Source: Lachnospiraceae bacterium UBA3845
Lineage (GTDB): Bacteria > Bacillota > Clostridia > Lachnospirales > Lachnospiraceae
Direction of reading: 5' to 3'
NCBI GenBank assembly: GCA_002392705.1
Contig: DGHP01000167.1
Location: forward strand, 1-14,622
DNA length: 14,622 nt
The notes beneath the pieces were generated by a model. It did not search any database and was not told where the DNA came from. It worked only from the letters and a program-made list of their open reading frames with translations. Every line of letters starts with the position of its first letter. Position 1 is the first letter of the stretch. The position numbers and the translations under genes were made by a program. Positions 7,830 to 14,048 of this stretch are shown one piece after another.

Positions 7830-7857
7830 ATGGCCGGGCAGACATATGCCCGGCCAT
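7830..7857 (-). promoter_or_regulatory. Intercistronic hairpin between binding protein and permeases
   Basis: A perfect 11-bp stem (7830-7840 with 7847-7857) with a 6-nt loop is followed on the minus strand by TTTTC. It is placed where sugar importers often have a leaky terminator or RNA-stabilising hairpin that keeps binding protein more abundant than permease. The T run is short, so partial read-through is expected. Confidence 0.7.
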
Positions 7858-7927
7858 TCTGCCTGTGTTTTTAAAGGATCCTATTTACCGGAAAGATTCT
7901 TCCCGGACCGGTTTTATCTGACAGGAA

Positions 7928-9259
7928 TTACTCCTCCCACACGCCAGCATCCTTCAGGTTCTGGATCTGCTGCTCTTTCAGCTCTGCGCAGGCCGCTTCG
8001 ATATCGGCTGCCAGTCTGTCACGGATCTGCTCCGGAGTCTCGCCTGCCTCGGCGCCCGCGTTGAAGGAGCTGTACAGATAACCCTCAGCAGTGGTATCCA
8101 TGATGGTGTTGTAAACGGTCGGAACGTTGGCAGCGATCTCGGTAGCGATCGCGTTCGGAGCCGGATCCTGAGAAGCGCTGAAATACGGATCAAGATCGGT
8201 GTAAAGCTCCGGAGCTGCTTCCCATGCAGGCTCATAAGCCGGGAAGTAGTCAACTGCCGCGAACATGTCGTTCTGGCCCTGAGCGGTAGCAAGCATGTAG
8301 GAAACAAATGCCCATGCAGCTTCCTTGTTCTCAGACTGCTCCGGGATTACCAGGAAGGAGCCGCCCCAGTTGGTGTCCGGAAGTCCGCCCGGAAGTCTGG
8401 TTGCTCCCCAGTGGCCTGCGCCGTCCGGATCGATGTCGGTCTTCAGGAAGCCGGAGAACCAGGAGCCGGCCGCTACGCATACGCAGCTTCCGTTGGCATA
8501 GGCCGCATAAGCCTCGCTGCTCCACATATCAACATTCATATCCCATCCGTTGTTGCGGATGTCCAGGCAGGCCTGCAGGCACTCAAGGTCGCCGTCTCTC
8601 TCAAGACGCAGGTTCAGGTCCTCATCATAGTAGTCGCGGTTGATGAACATCCACTGATAGGGATATGCAGCGGAGGGAAGGAACCATCTCTGTCCGGGAA
8701 TGGAAACCTTCTCGGCAACTTCCAGAACGCCGTCCCAGGTGCTCATGAGCTTGTCAACTTCTTCCGGAGCGGTCGGAAGTCCGACTTCCTCGAATACGTC
8801 CGTGCGATAGTAGAAAAGGGTCGGGCCAAGGTCCCAGGGAAGGGCAACCATACGGGTTCCGTCATCGGAGATCGCCTGATTCCACTTGAATCCGCCGAAA
8901 TCATCCTTATACTCATCAACGCCGAAATCTCTCAGGTTCGCAAGAGCAAGGCTGTTCTTGTACTGGGCAATGTAAGCGCCCTCGACCATCGCTACGTCAG
9001 GAGCGCCGGAGCCTGCTGCCAGAGCAGTCTGCAGGGCCTGATGATGAGCAGTCGTATCGGTGAACACATACTCGATCTCGATGTTCGGATATGCCTCATG
9101 GAAGCCTGCCTCAGCAGCCTTGAAACCATCATCGCCTGACGGCCAGCCGCCGACTTCGATGGTTCCGGAGATGTCTTCATTGGCCTGTGCTGTCAGAGCA
9201 CCTGCGAACAGGGAAGCCGAAGCCGCAAGTACAAGACCGGCAAATAAACGTTTCTTCAT
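7928..9259 (-). CDS. Extracellular sugar-binding protein of the ABC importer (family 1)
   Basis: A 443-residue solute-binding protein that delivers sugar to the two permeases. Residues 1-27 are a signal peptide: basic MKKR, a hydrophobic core, then an A-x-A site before NEDIS. There is no cysteine in or after the core, so the lipobox that normally anchors such proteins in Gram-positive bacteria is absent. The mature part has family features: IEVGGWPSGDDGFKAAEAGF near the N-terminus, GSGAPDVAMVEGAYIAQY, MVALPWDLGPTLFYYRTDVF, WGGSFLVIPEQSENKEAAW and FVSYMLATAQGQ. The ATG follows AAAGGAGG (9266-9273). It is second in the locus, 94 bp after lacI; I see no strong promoter in that gap. Substrate is inferred from the glycosidases to be a galactose-containing oligosaccharide. 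Confidence 0.93.
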   Translation of the reverse strand: MKKRLFAGLVLAASASLFAGALTAQANEDISGTIEVGGWPSGDDGFKAAEAGFHEAYPNIEIEYVFTDTTAHHQALQTALAAGSGAPDVAMVEGAYIAQYKNSLALANLRDFGVDEYKDDFGGFKWNQAISDDGTRMVALPWDLGPTLFYYRTDVFEEVGLPTAPEEVDKLMSTWDGVLEVAEKVSIPGQRWFLPSAAYPYQWMFINRDYYDEDLNLRLERDGDLECLQACLDIRNNGWDMNVDMWSSEAYAAYANGSCVCVAAGSWFSGFLKTDIDPDGAGHWGATRLPGGLPDTNWGGSFLVIPEQSENKEAAWAFVSYMLATAQGQNDMFAAVDYFPAYEPAWEAAPELYTDLDPYFSASQDPAPNAIATEIAANVPTVYNTIMDTTAEGYLYSSFNAGAEAGETPEQIRDRLAADIEAACAELKEQQIQNLKDAGVWEE

Positions 9260-9304
9260 GTGTTTCCTCCTTTAATGATGTAGGGTAAATAGTTGCTATA
9301 TTTT

Positions 9305-9323
9305 CCGTCCGCTGCGCGGACGG
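9305..9323. other. GC-rich hairpin between lacI and the binding-protein gene
   Basis: CCGTCCGC and GCGGACGG form a perfect 8-bp stem with a 3-nt loop. On the minus strand AAAATATAG follows, not T, so it is not a normal terminator of lacI; on the plus strand a T run begins 8 nt further on. It could be part of a leader or an operator. A second small palindrome, TGTCTG-CT-CAGACA (9347-9360), overlaps the lacI stop codon. Confidence 0.35.
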
Positions 9324-9353
9324 GAGTTCCCTTTTTTATTTCTGGCTGTCTGC

Positions 9354-10466
9354 TCAGACACCCCGACCATTCTTCGGACGGGCGTTCCCGCTTCCTGCCC
9401 TGCCGACGGCTCTCACGGTTTCCCCCTTTTTAAGAGCGACCGGCACATTCGTCACATATTTAAACTTTCTGCCTTCTATGACATTCAACAGGACCTCGAC
9501 GCATCTCCTGCCCTGAAGCACGGCGTTCAGATTCATCGTCGTCAGCTCCGCGTCAAAATAGCGCTGGCTGTATGTACCATCTGTGCCCGCGACTGAGATA
9601 TCGCCCGGAACCCTGAGTCCAAGCTGCCGGATCCGCTTGCAGAATCCCATCGCCATCTCATCGTTGAAACAGAAGACGGCCGTCGCGTCCAGCTTCCGTT
9701 CCACGAAAATGTCCGCGGCAAGGCAGCCCTTTTCAAAATAATGCTCCGGAGGAAAGCTGAGCAGGCCCACATTCTCCTGCTCTTCCTGGAACTGGAGAAC
9801 TCTCCTGTCATCCGGAAGGCACTGCCGTGAGACTCCGATGTAATAGCGGTCACGGTCCTTTTTCAGAGACTGGGCTGCCAGATCCACCCATACTCTCACG
9901 CGGGGATCCCCGTTGTCCATACCATAGGGACAGATACACGCGATCTTCCTGTGCCCGAGGCTGTGCAGGTAATCCGCCATCTGCGAAGATGCCTTCCACA
10001 TATCACAGGTTACGCGGGGAATCGCTCTCGGGAAAGAAGTCTGGGCTCCGTAGGCTGCTGTAACCGCCGGGAGGAAGTAGCGCTTTCCTACCCCTTCCAG
10101 GTAAGAAAGCGAAACAGCTTCATTCGGAAAGATCACACCGTCCACAAGAAGCGACGGAAGCCTGGATAAATCCATATCGCCGCTCAGGACGATCATGTAA
10201 TTCTGCCTGTGCGCCGCCTCGATCATGCCTTCGTAAAGCTCGATGTTGAAGGCATTCCTCAGATCCTTGCACATGAACAGGATCTGCCTGGTCCTTCTCG
10301 ACATCAGGGACATGGCGACCGGATTCGGATGATAATCCAGTTCCCGGGCGATCTTGAGAATCTTCTCCCGCTTTTCTGCGGACACATAGCCGCTGTTGTT
10401 GAGCGCCCGGGAAACCACAGATACCGAAACGCCGGCCCGTTCTGCAATCTCTTTCCTTGTACCCAT
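9354..10466 (-). CDS. LacI-family transcriptional regulator
   Basis: A 370-residue sugar-responsive DNA-binding protein. The N-terminus MGTRKEIAERAGVSVSVVSR is the LacI helix-turn-helix, followed by ALNNSGYVSAEKREKIL, the hinge NPVAMSLMSRRTRQI, and a periplasmic-binding-protein-like effector domain (VDGVIFPNE, HRKIACICP, AVFCFNDEMAMGF, DISVAGTDGT). The ATG at 10464-10466 is preferred because GAGG stands 8 nt upstream; a GTG two codons earlier is only 2 nt from it. It is transcribed in the same direction as, and ahead of, the transport and hydrolase genes, so it probably controls them and perhaps itself. The last codons carry a 15-nt sequence that recurs 58 bp downstream at 9317-9331 (14/15 identical). 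Confidence 0.93.
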   Translation of the reverse strand: MGTRKEIAERAGVSVSVVSRALNNSGYVSAEKREKILKIARELDYHPNPVAMSLMSRRTRQILFMCKDLRNAFNIELYEGMIEAAHRQNYMIVLSGDMDLSRLPSLLVDGVIFPNEAVSLSYLEGVGKRYFLPAVTAAYGAQTSFPRAIPRVTCDMWKASSQMADYLHSLGHRKIACICPYGMDNGDPRVRVWVDLAAQSLKKDRDRYYIGVSRQCLPDDRRVLQFQEEQENVGLLSFPPEHYFEKGCLAADIFVERKLDATAVFCFNDEMAMGFCKRIRQLGLRVPGDISVAGTDGTYSQRYFDAELTTMNLNAVLQGRRCVEVLLNVIEGRKFKYVTNVPVALKKGETVRAVGRAGSGNARPKNGRGV

Positions 10467-10489
10467 AATCACCGCCTCACTCTTCTGTA

Positions 10490-10518
10490 ATTTTATAAGA
10501 CTTCGTTATTTCAATCAA
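10490..10518 (-). promoter_or_regulatory. Promoter of lacI
   Basis: On the minus strand TTGATT (10513-10518) and TAAAAT (10490-10495) are spaced by exactly 17 nt. A TGCCAAATT motif lies just upstream at 10521-10529. Confidence 0.55.
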
Positions 10519-10573
10519 TATGCCAAATTGTGGTCGCGCGTCCACATGGTGCTTTCACGGTCTCCTTTCTCTC

Positions 10574-10605
10574 TTTTGCCGAATTTTGACAGAAATTTGG
10601 CAAAA
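10574..10605. promoter_or_regulatory. 32-nt dyad, possible operator in the lacI/capA divergent region
   Basis: A near-perfect inverted repeat with arms TTTTGCCGAATTTT and AGAAATTTGGCAAAA around GACA: 14 pairs, two of them G-T. The half-site TGCCRAATT occurs here twice in opposite orientation (10577-10585 and 10594-10602) and a third time at 10521-10529. No T run follows either side, so it is not a terminator. It lies between two divergent promoters, where a regulator-binding site is expected. Which regulator binds is unknown; the adjacent LacI protein is a candidate, although the motif lacks the usual central CG of LacI-family operators. Confidence 0.5.
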
Positions 10606-10628
10606 CGACGGCGGAATCCTGCCGGAAC

Positions 10629-10637
10629 TGCTATAAT
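10629..10637 (+). promoter_or_regulatory. Extended -10 promoter of the CapA-like gene
   Basis: TGCTATAAT is a perfect -10 with the TGn extension. No good -35 lies 17 nt upstream (the TTGACA at 10586-10591 is 40 nt away), so the extension probably carries recognition. The leader would be about 57 nt. Confidence 0.55.
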
Positions 10638-10700
10638 TGCTTCAGATAATGCACAGAACTGCATTGACAGGGAGAAATCCGGAAGGGACAAAACAGGAAG

Positions 10701-11840
10701 ATGAAGAAGATGACACGGAAACAGGTCGTTCTGATCGAATGGATTATACTGATTCTCGCCGCGGCGGCGCTTGTCCTTGGCGGGATCTTCCTGCTGACAT
10801 CCCGGCTGTCCGGCCGCAAAAACAGGCAGGAAACAGAAAAAATCTCCGAAACGGCTGAAAAGCCGGAATCGGAGACACAGTCCGAATCAGAAACAGAAGA
10901 ACCAGATCCTGTCCGGAACTATCTATTCAGTTTTGCGGGGGACTGCACCATCGGAAGTCTGCTGGAATGGCAGGGAAACCAGCCCGGAGACTTCCAGTCC
11001 GTGGTCGGGGAAAATTACGCCTATCCCCTCTCCGGCGTCCGGGAGATCTTCGCCGCGGATGATCTCACAACAGTGAATCTGGAAGGAACCTTTACCGGAT
11101 CCTCCGACGCCATATACAAGCCCTACCGCTTCCGGGCAGATCCCGCCTACGTGAAAGTCCTCACGGAAGGCAGCGTCGAGGCCGTTTCGACCTCCAACAA
11201 CCATTCCGGGGATTTCCGGGAAGAAGGCCTGAATGATACCCACGCCGCTCTCGACGGGGCAGGCATTCTCCACACCCACACCGGACAGCCCCTGATCCGG
11301 ACCCTGGAGGGCGGGCTGAAGATCGGAATCGTATCATACAATACCGTAGAGAGTCCCTACAGCCAGGACATCTGGCGCAATGCGGTCAAAACCGATATCG
11401 ACGCCTGCCGGGCGGCTGCCTGTGACCTTATCATCGGCTTCATGCACTGGGGAACCGTCGAATACCTGACGGAGCCCGAAGACTGGGAAGTCCAGTTTGC
11501 CCATGACATGGCAGACTGGGGCTGCGATCTGATCGTCGGCGGCCACGCCCATATCCTCCAGCGCATGGAATTCTATCACGACGTTCCCATCTTCTACTCC
11601 ATGGGAAACTTCTGCTACGGGGGCAACCTGAATCCGGATGACAAGGATACCATTATCGTACAGGCGCAGTACAGCAGAGACAGCGAAAGCGGCTCTGTCA
11701 GCCGGACAGACCTGAAAGTCATCCCCTGCCTGATCTCCACGAGGACGGATAAGAACGACTACTGCCCGACCCCCTGCGCAGAGGGCTCGGAGGACTATAC
11801 GCGGATCCTCAGCCGGCTGCAGTGGACTGCCGGCCTGTGA
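10701..11840 (+). CDS. Membrane-anchored CapA-family (metallophosphatase-fold) protein
   Basis: A 379-residue protein: basic N-terminus, one membrane helix (about 10-33), an acidic Glu/Ser-rich linker (45-70), then an external CapA/PGA_cap domain. Visible motifs are FAGDCTIG (D81), TTVNLEGTF (E129), AVSTSNNHSGDFREEG (N167, H168), GFMHWGTVEY (H249), VGGHAHILQ (H282, H284) and YSMGNF. These are the metal-binding positions of the family, related to poly-gamma-glutamate capsule protein CapA; the acceptor or substrate of such stand-alone members is often unknown. No capB or capC lies nearby, so capsule synthesis is not supported. ATG choice is uncertain: the ATG at 10701 has GGAAGGGA about 12 nt upstream, and the ATG three codons later has AGGAAG at 9 nt. 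Divergent from lacI; its last codons recur past the stop. Confidence 0.87.
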   Translation: MKKMTRKQVVLIEWIILILAAAALVLGGIFLLTSRLSGRKNRQETEKISETAEKPESETQSESETEEPDPVRNYLFSFAGDCTIGSLLEWQGNQPGDFQSVVGENYAYPLSGVREIFAADDLTTVNLEGTFTGSSDAIYKPYRFRADPAYVKVLTEGSVEAVSTSNNHSGDFREEGLNDTHAALDGAGILHTHTGQPLIRTLEGGLKIGIVSYNTVESPYSQDIWRNAVKTDIDACRAAACDLIIGFMHWGTVEYLTEPEDWEVQFAHDMADWGCDLIVGGHAHILQRMEFYHDVPIFYSMGNFCYGGNLNPDDKDTIIVQAQYSRDSESGSVSRTDLKVIPCLISTRTDKNDYCPTPCAEGSEDYTRILSRLQWTAGL

Positions 11841-11885
11841 ACCCTTTCTTCTGATCATTTTCCCAAGCTGCAGTGGACTGCCGGC
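11816..11885. repeat. 19-nt direct repeat of the capA-like 3' end
   Basis: GCTGCAGTGGACTGCCGGC occurs at 11816-11834, within the last codons of the CapA-like gene, and again unchanged at 11867-11885, 27 nt past its stop. Confidence 0.85.
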
Positions 11886-11886
11886 A

Positions 11887-11916
11887 AATGGCCCACCCGC
11901 CAATGGCCCGCCCGCC
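11887..11916. repeat. Two tandem 15-nt units
   Basis: AATGGCCCACCCGCC is directly followed by AATGGCCCGCCCGCC, one base different. It lies immediately after the second copy of the 19-nt repeat. Confidence 0.75.
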
Positions 11917-11951
11917 AGAGCTTTTCTGCTGAAAAACAAATCCTGAACACA

Positions 11952-12004
11952 AAGACGCAGTGCAGCACTGCCTGCCCGGCAGACCTTTCACTGCACTGCG
12001 TCTT
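11952..12004. terminator. Two-way terminator between convergent genes
   Basis: A perfect 14-bp stem (11952-11965 with 11991-12004) encloses a 25-nt loop that holds its own CTGCC/GGCAG hairpin. It lies between the ends of the plus-strand CapA-like gene and the minus-strand cyclophilin gene. T runs are modest on both sides (TCTTCTCTGTT on plus, TCTTTGTG on minus). Confidence 0.65.
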
Positions 12005-12042
12005 CTCTGTTACTGATTCTCAATCCGGCCGGCGCTGCGCTC

Positions 12043-12765
12043 TTAGTCCAGAACGGTAATACTCTCAATCACCGGCTGCTCTTCTTTCGGGATCGTCCCG
12101 TTATCATCCGTCGGTTTTGCATCCTTGCAGATCTGGTCCACAATTTCCATTCCTTCAGTAACATAACCAAACCCGGCATAATTGTTATCCAGGAAATAGC
12201 TGTCAGTCTGGACGATAAAGAACTGGGAACTTGCACTGTCCATATCCTGGGACCGCGCCATGGAGATCGCTCCGCGCGCGTGACTGATCGGATTCTTAAC
12301 CCCATTCTGACTGAACTCACCTTTAATGGTCTTACCGCTGCCGCCGGTTCCGTTCCCATTCGGATCACCGCCCTGAATCATGAATTCGTCCATGATCCTG
12401 TGGAAGGTCAGACCGTCATAGAAGCCCTCCTTTGCCAGAGAAACAAAATTCTCCACCGTAATCGGAGCCGCCGTCGCGTCCAGATCCGCCTTGATCGTAC
12501 CGTAATCCTTCACTTTGATCTCGATACTGGTCAGCTCATCATTGGACATATCATACTGCCCATTCTCCAGATATCCTCCATCCACTTCCATCTCAGCAGC
12601 CTTCTTTTTTGCTCTCCATGTAAAAAATCCCGCCGCTGCAATTATCGCAGCCACAAGCAAAAGTGCAAAAAGAGGAAGCAGTTTCTTTCCCTTCGCTGTC
12701 CGCTCCGCTCTTGCCCGCTCATCCGCTTTGCGCTGCTGCGCCATTTTCTTATTGTCTTTGTTCAC
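12043..12765 (-). CDS. Membrane-anchored peptidyl-prolyl cis-trans isomerase (cyclophilin)
   Basis: A 240-residue cyclophilin with a charged N-terminal segment, one membrane helix (about 29-49, LLPLFALLLVAAIIAAAGFF) and an external catalytic domain. It catalyses proline isomerisation and probably assists folding of exported proteins. Family motifs are GLTFHRIMDEFMIQGGDPNG (Arg in FHRI), NGTGGSG, ISMARSQDMDSASSQFFI and FGYVTEGMEIVDQI. No lipobox cysteine is present, so it is an uncleaved membrane anchor. I choose the GTG at 12763-12765 because GGAGG stands exactly 8 nt upstream; an in-frame ATG eight codons earlier (12789) has only AAAGG at about 10 nt. It converges on the CapA-like gene and has its own promoter. 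Confidence 0.9.
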   Translation of the reverse strand: MNKDNKKMAQQRKADERARAERTAKGKKLLPLFALLLVAAIIAAAGFFTWRAKKKAAEMEVDGGYLENGQYDMSNDELTSIEIKVKDYGTIKADLDATAAPITVENFVSLAKEGFYDGLTFHRIMDEFMIQGGDPNGNGTGGSGKTIKGEFSQNGVKNPISHARGAISMARSQDMDSASSQFFIVQTDSYFLDNNYAGFGYVTEGMEIVDQICKDAKPTDDNGTIPKEEQPVIESITVLD

Positions 12766-12877
12766 TGTTATCTCCTCCCTTGACTCCATAACTGTCAGAC
12801 CTTTATATCCCGCCTGAATGAAGTACTCATTTTTTTGAAGCTGTGATATGCGTACATACCTGTCGCCTCAACGAAGA

Positions 12878-12905
12878 AGTATACCACTCCCACTGTAATT
12901 TGCAA
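12878..12905 (-). promoter_or_regulatory. Promoter of the cyclophilin gene
   Basis: On the minus strand TTGCAA (12900-12905) and TATACT (12878-12883) are 16 nt apart. Confidence 0.6.
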
Positions 12906-12926
12906 TCAAACGTTACTATTTACAGC

Positions 12927-12986
12927 CTGTTTAAAATCGGGTTCTGGTTCGTCGTGCCTGCAGGAGAACCAGGCTCTGATTTCAAA
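12927..12986. repeat. 34-nt dispersed repeat copy 2 within an imperfect hairpin
   Basis: 12927-12960 matches 416-449 at 31 of 34 positions. Most of it (12930-12950) can pair with 12966-12986: 16 Watson-Crick and 3 G-T pairs over 21, with a 15-nt loop. This size and symmetry suggest a small palindromic repeat (REP/MITE-like). No T run follows, so a terminator role is unlikely. Confidence 0.7.
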
Positions 12987-13072
12987 TAAGGCCTTTGAAG
13001 CAGGAACTCCACACACAGCCTCAGACAGAAACATCGTTAAGAGAAAAGCATTTTCGGAATCAGAAAGCAGAA

Positions 13073-13101
13073 TTGACACCATATATAATACCACATATAA
13101 T
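13073..13101 (+). promoter_or_regulatory. Consensus promoter of hicAB
   Basis: TTGACA (13073-13078) and TATAAT (13096-13101) are perfect and 17 nt apart, as strong as a housekeeping-sigma promoter can look. A second TATAATA lies 12 bp upstream (13084-13090), a direct repeat that could serve HicB binding. The start would fall near 13108, at the ribosome site AAGGAG (13107-13112), so the leader is about a dozen bases. Confidence 0.85.
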
Positions 13102-13119
13102 AATATAAGGAGATATCAC

Positions 13120-13374
13120 ATGTCCCAATTCGAAAAACTTCTTCAGCGTATTAAATCCCTGGACAAAAACATGCGCTTTGATGAAATCCGAAAAATCCTC
13201 GAAGCGTATGGGTATACCATGAACGGCCCCGGAAGCGGAAGCAGTCACAGGACATTCAGGAAATCAGGCTGCCAGCCGATCACAATCCCCACACATGAAC
13301 CGATTAAACGAATATATATTATACTGGTTAAACAAGCCATAGAAAGCGAGGAAAACCATGAAGAAAACTCTTGA
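13120..13374 (+). CDS. hicA: HicA-family toxin (mRNA interferase)
   Basis: An 84-residue toxin of a type II toxin-antitoxin pair; HicA proteins bind and cleave mRNA. The core RFDEIRKILEAYGY ... GSGSSHRTFRKSG ... ITIPTHEPIKRIYI is the HicA double-stranded-RNA-binding-like fold, with H43 in GSSH as the expected catalytic histidine, present and intact. An extra N-terminal helix of about 18 residues (MSQFEKLLQRIKSLDKNM) makes it longer than the classical HicA of about 60 residues; this form is common in Clostridia. AAGGAG stands 7 nt before the ATG. It overlaps hicB by 17 bp, so the two are translated together; HicB is expected to neutralise the toxin and repress the promoter. Confidence 0.88.
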   Translation: MSQFEKLLQRIKSLDKNMRFDEIRKILEAYGYTMNGPGSGSSHRTFRKSGCQPITIPTHEPIKRIYIILVKQAIESEENHEENS

Positions 13375-13759
13375 ATATTACCTTTCGCTTCCCTATCGTC
13401 TGGAGATTGTTCCCGATACTAAGGAAGGCGGTTATGGAGCACGCTATCCTGAACTTCCCGGCTGCATCACCTGCGCCGATACCATGCAGGGCATCATTGC
13501 CAGTGCGGAAGATGCGAAGCGCGCCTGGCTGGAAGCTGCTTTAGAGGAAGGCATCGAAATTGCCGAGCCTGGCGAAGACGCCGATCTTCTTGCTTATTCC
13601 GGACAGTTCAAACTGAGAATTCCAAGAAGTCTCCATAAATCTCTCTCAATTCATGCCAGACAGGAAGGCATCAGTATGAACCAGTATTGTCTTTACCTTC
13701 TGGCAAAGAATGATACCGTTCACACAACGCAGAAAAGAGTATCCGTAAGCGCAAAATAA
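13358..13759 (+). CDS. hicB: HicB-family antitoxin
   Basis: A 133-residue antitoxin. Residues about 12-75 form the HicB fold (YRLEIVPDTKEGGYGARYPE, LPGCITCADTMQGIIASAED, AKRAWLEAALEEG). Residues about 82-116 look like a ribbon-helix-helix DNA-binding domain (GQFKLRIPRSLHKSLSIHAR, GISMNQYCLYLLA). This two-domain plan fits binding HicA with the first part and the operator with the second. The start ATG is preceded by GAGG at 6 nt and lies inside the hicA reading frame. The gene order toxin then antitoxin is normal for hicAB. A 16-residue polar tail (NDTVHTTQKRVSVSAK) ends the protein. Confidence 0.9.
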   Translation: MKKTLEYYLSLPYRLEIVPDTKEGGYGARYPELPGCITCADTMQGIIASAEDAKRAWLEAALEEGIEIAEPGEDADLLAYSGQFKLRIPRSLHKSLSIHARQEGISMNQYCLYLLAKNDTVHTTQKRVSVSAK

Positions 13760-13765
13760 ACTGTC

Positions 13766-13783
13766 GGTGAAAACATGTTCACC
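13766..13783 (+). terminator. Small hairpin after hicB
   Basis: GGTGAA and TTCACC form a 6-bp stem with an AACATG loop, 6 nt past the hicB stop. There is no T run, so termination here is doubtful. Confidence 0.3.
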
Positions 13784-13804
13784 CGGTCTGTAGTAACACG
13801 CTCC

Positions 13805-13840
13805 AAAAAATCCAATCCGGTGTACTCCAAACCGGATTGG
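13805..13840 (-). terminator. Terminator at the downstream end of the IS66 derivative
   Basis: On the minus strand a perfect 10-bp stem (CCAATCCGGT with ACCGGATTGG, 13831-13840 and 13812-13821) is followed after one base by TTTTTT. It would end transcripts of the transposon genes and shield hicB from antisense reading. Confidence 0.8.
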
Positions 13841-13862
13841 CCAACAGTTGAAGTAATTCACT

Positions 13863-14048
13863 TCAATGTAATTTAACCGGATCAGGTGAATGGGAGCAGG
13901 TTACTGCAGATACATAAATGTGTTCCTGTACACCTTCCTCTTCAATCGGATTGCTTAAGGCGAACCGACGCTGCATCTCATCAGACCAGGGGAGGATTGG
14001 ATCCACATCTACCCGTTCGGACCCATTAGCATTCGTATGATCCGATGA
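13863..14048 (-). pseudogene. Remnant of the C-terminal end of IS66 transposase TnpC
   Basis: An open frame of 61 residues with no start codon in context, entered one frame off from the tnpA-like gene that it overlaps at 14009-14048. It contains SERVDVDPILPWSDEMQRRF, which resembles the 'LPW' ending typical of IS66 transposases, then an acidic tail (NPIEEEG...). Its position, right after tnpA and right before a terminator and the element end, is where the tnpC tail should be if an internal deletion removed tnpB and most of tnpC. The match is from memory of the family, so it is tentative. Confidence 0.42.

Larger units (their letters stand above)
12766..13119. other. Divergent intergenic region between cyclophilin and hicA
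   Basis: Holds the cyclophilin leader (about 100 nt) and promoter (12878-12905), the second copy of a 34-nt dispersed repeat inside a long hairpin (12930-12986), and the hicA promoter (13073-13101). TTCAAA at 12981-12986 can pair either with the hairpin's left arm or with TTTGAA at 12994-12999. I see no gene here. Confidence 0.5.

Noticed and set aside
10586..10591. TTGACA as the -35 of the CapA-like gene
   Set aside because: It is 40 nt from the TATAAT at 10632-10637, far beyond usable spacing; the extended -10 explains the promoter better.
10574..10605. Terminator between lacI and the CapA-like gene
   Set aside because: The two genes diverge here, so no transcript ends are expected, and neither side of the dyad is followed by a T run beyond its own arm.
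10701..11840. Part of a poly-gamma-glutamate capsule operon
   Set aside because: No capB, capC or ligase gene is adjacent and the gene has its own promoter and terminator; only the CapA-type domain is supported.
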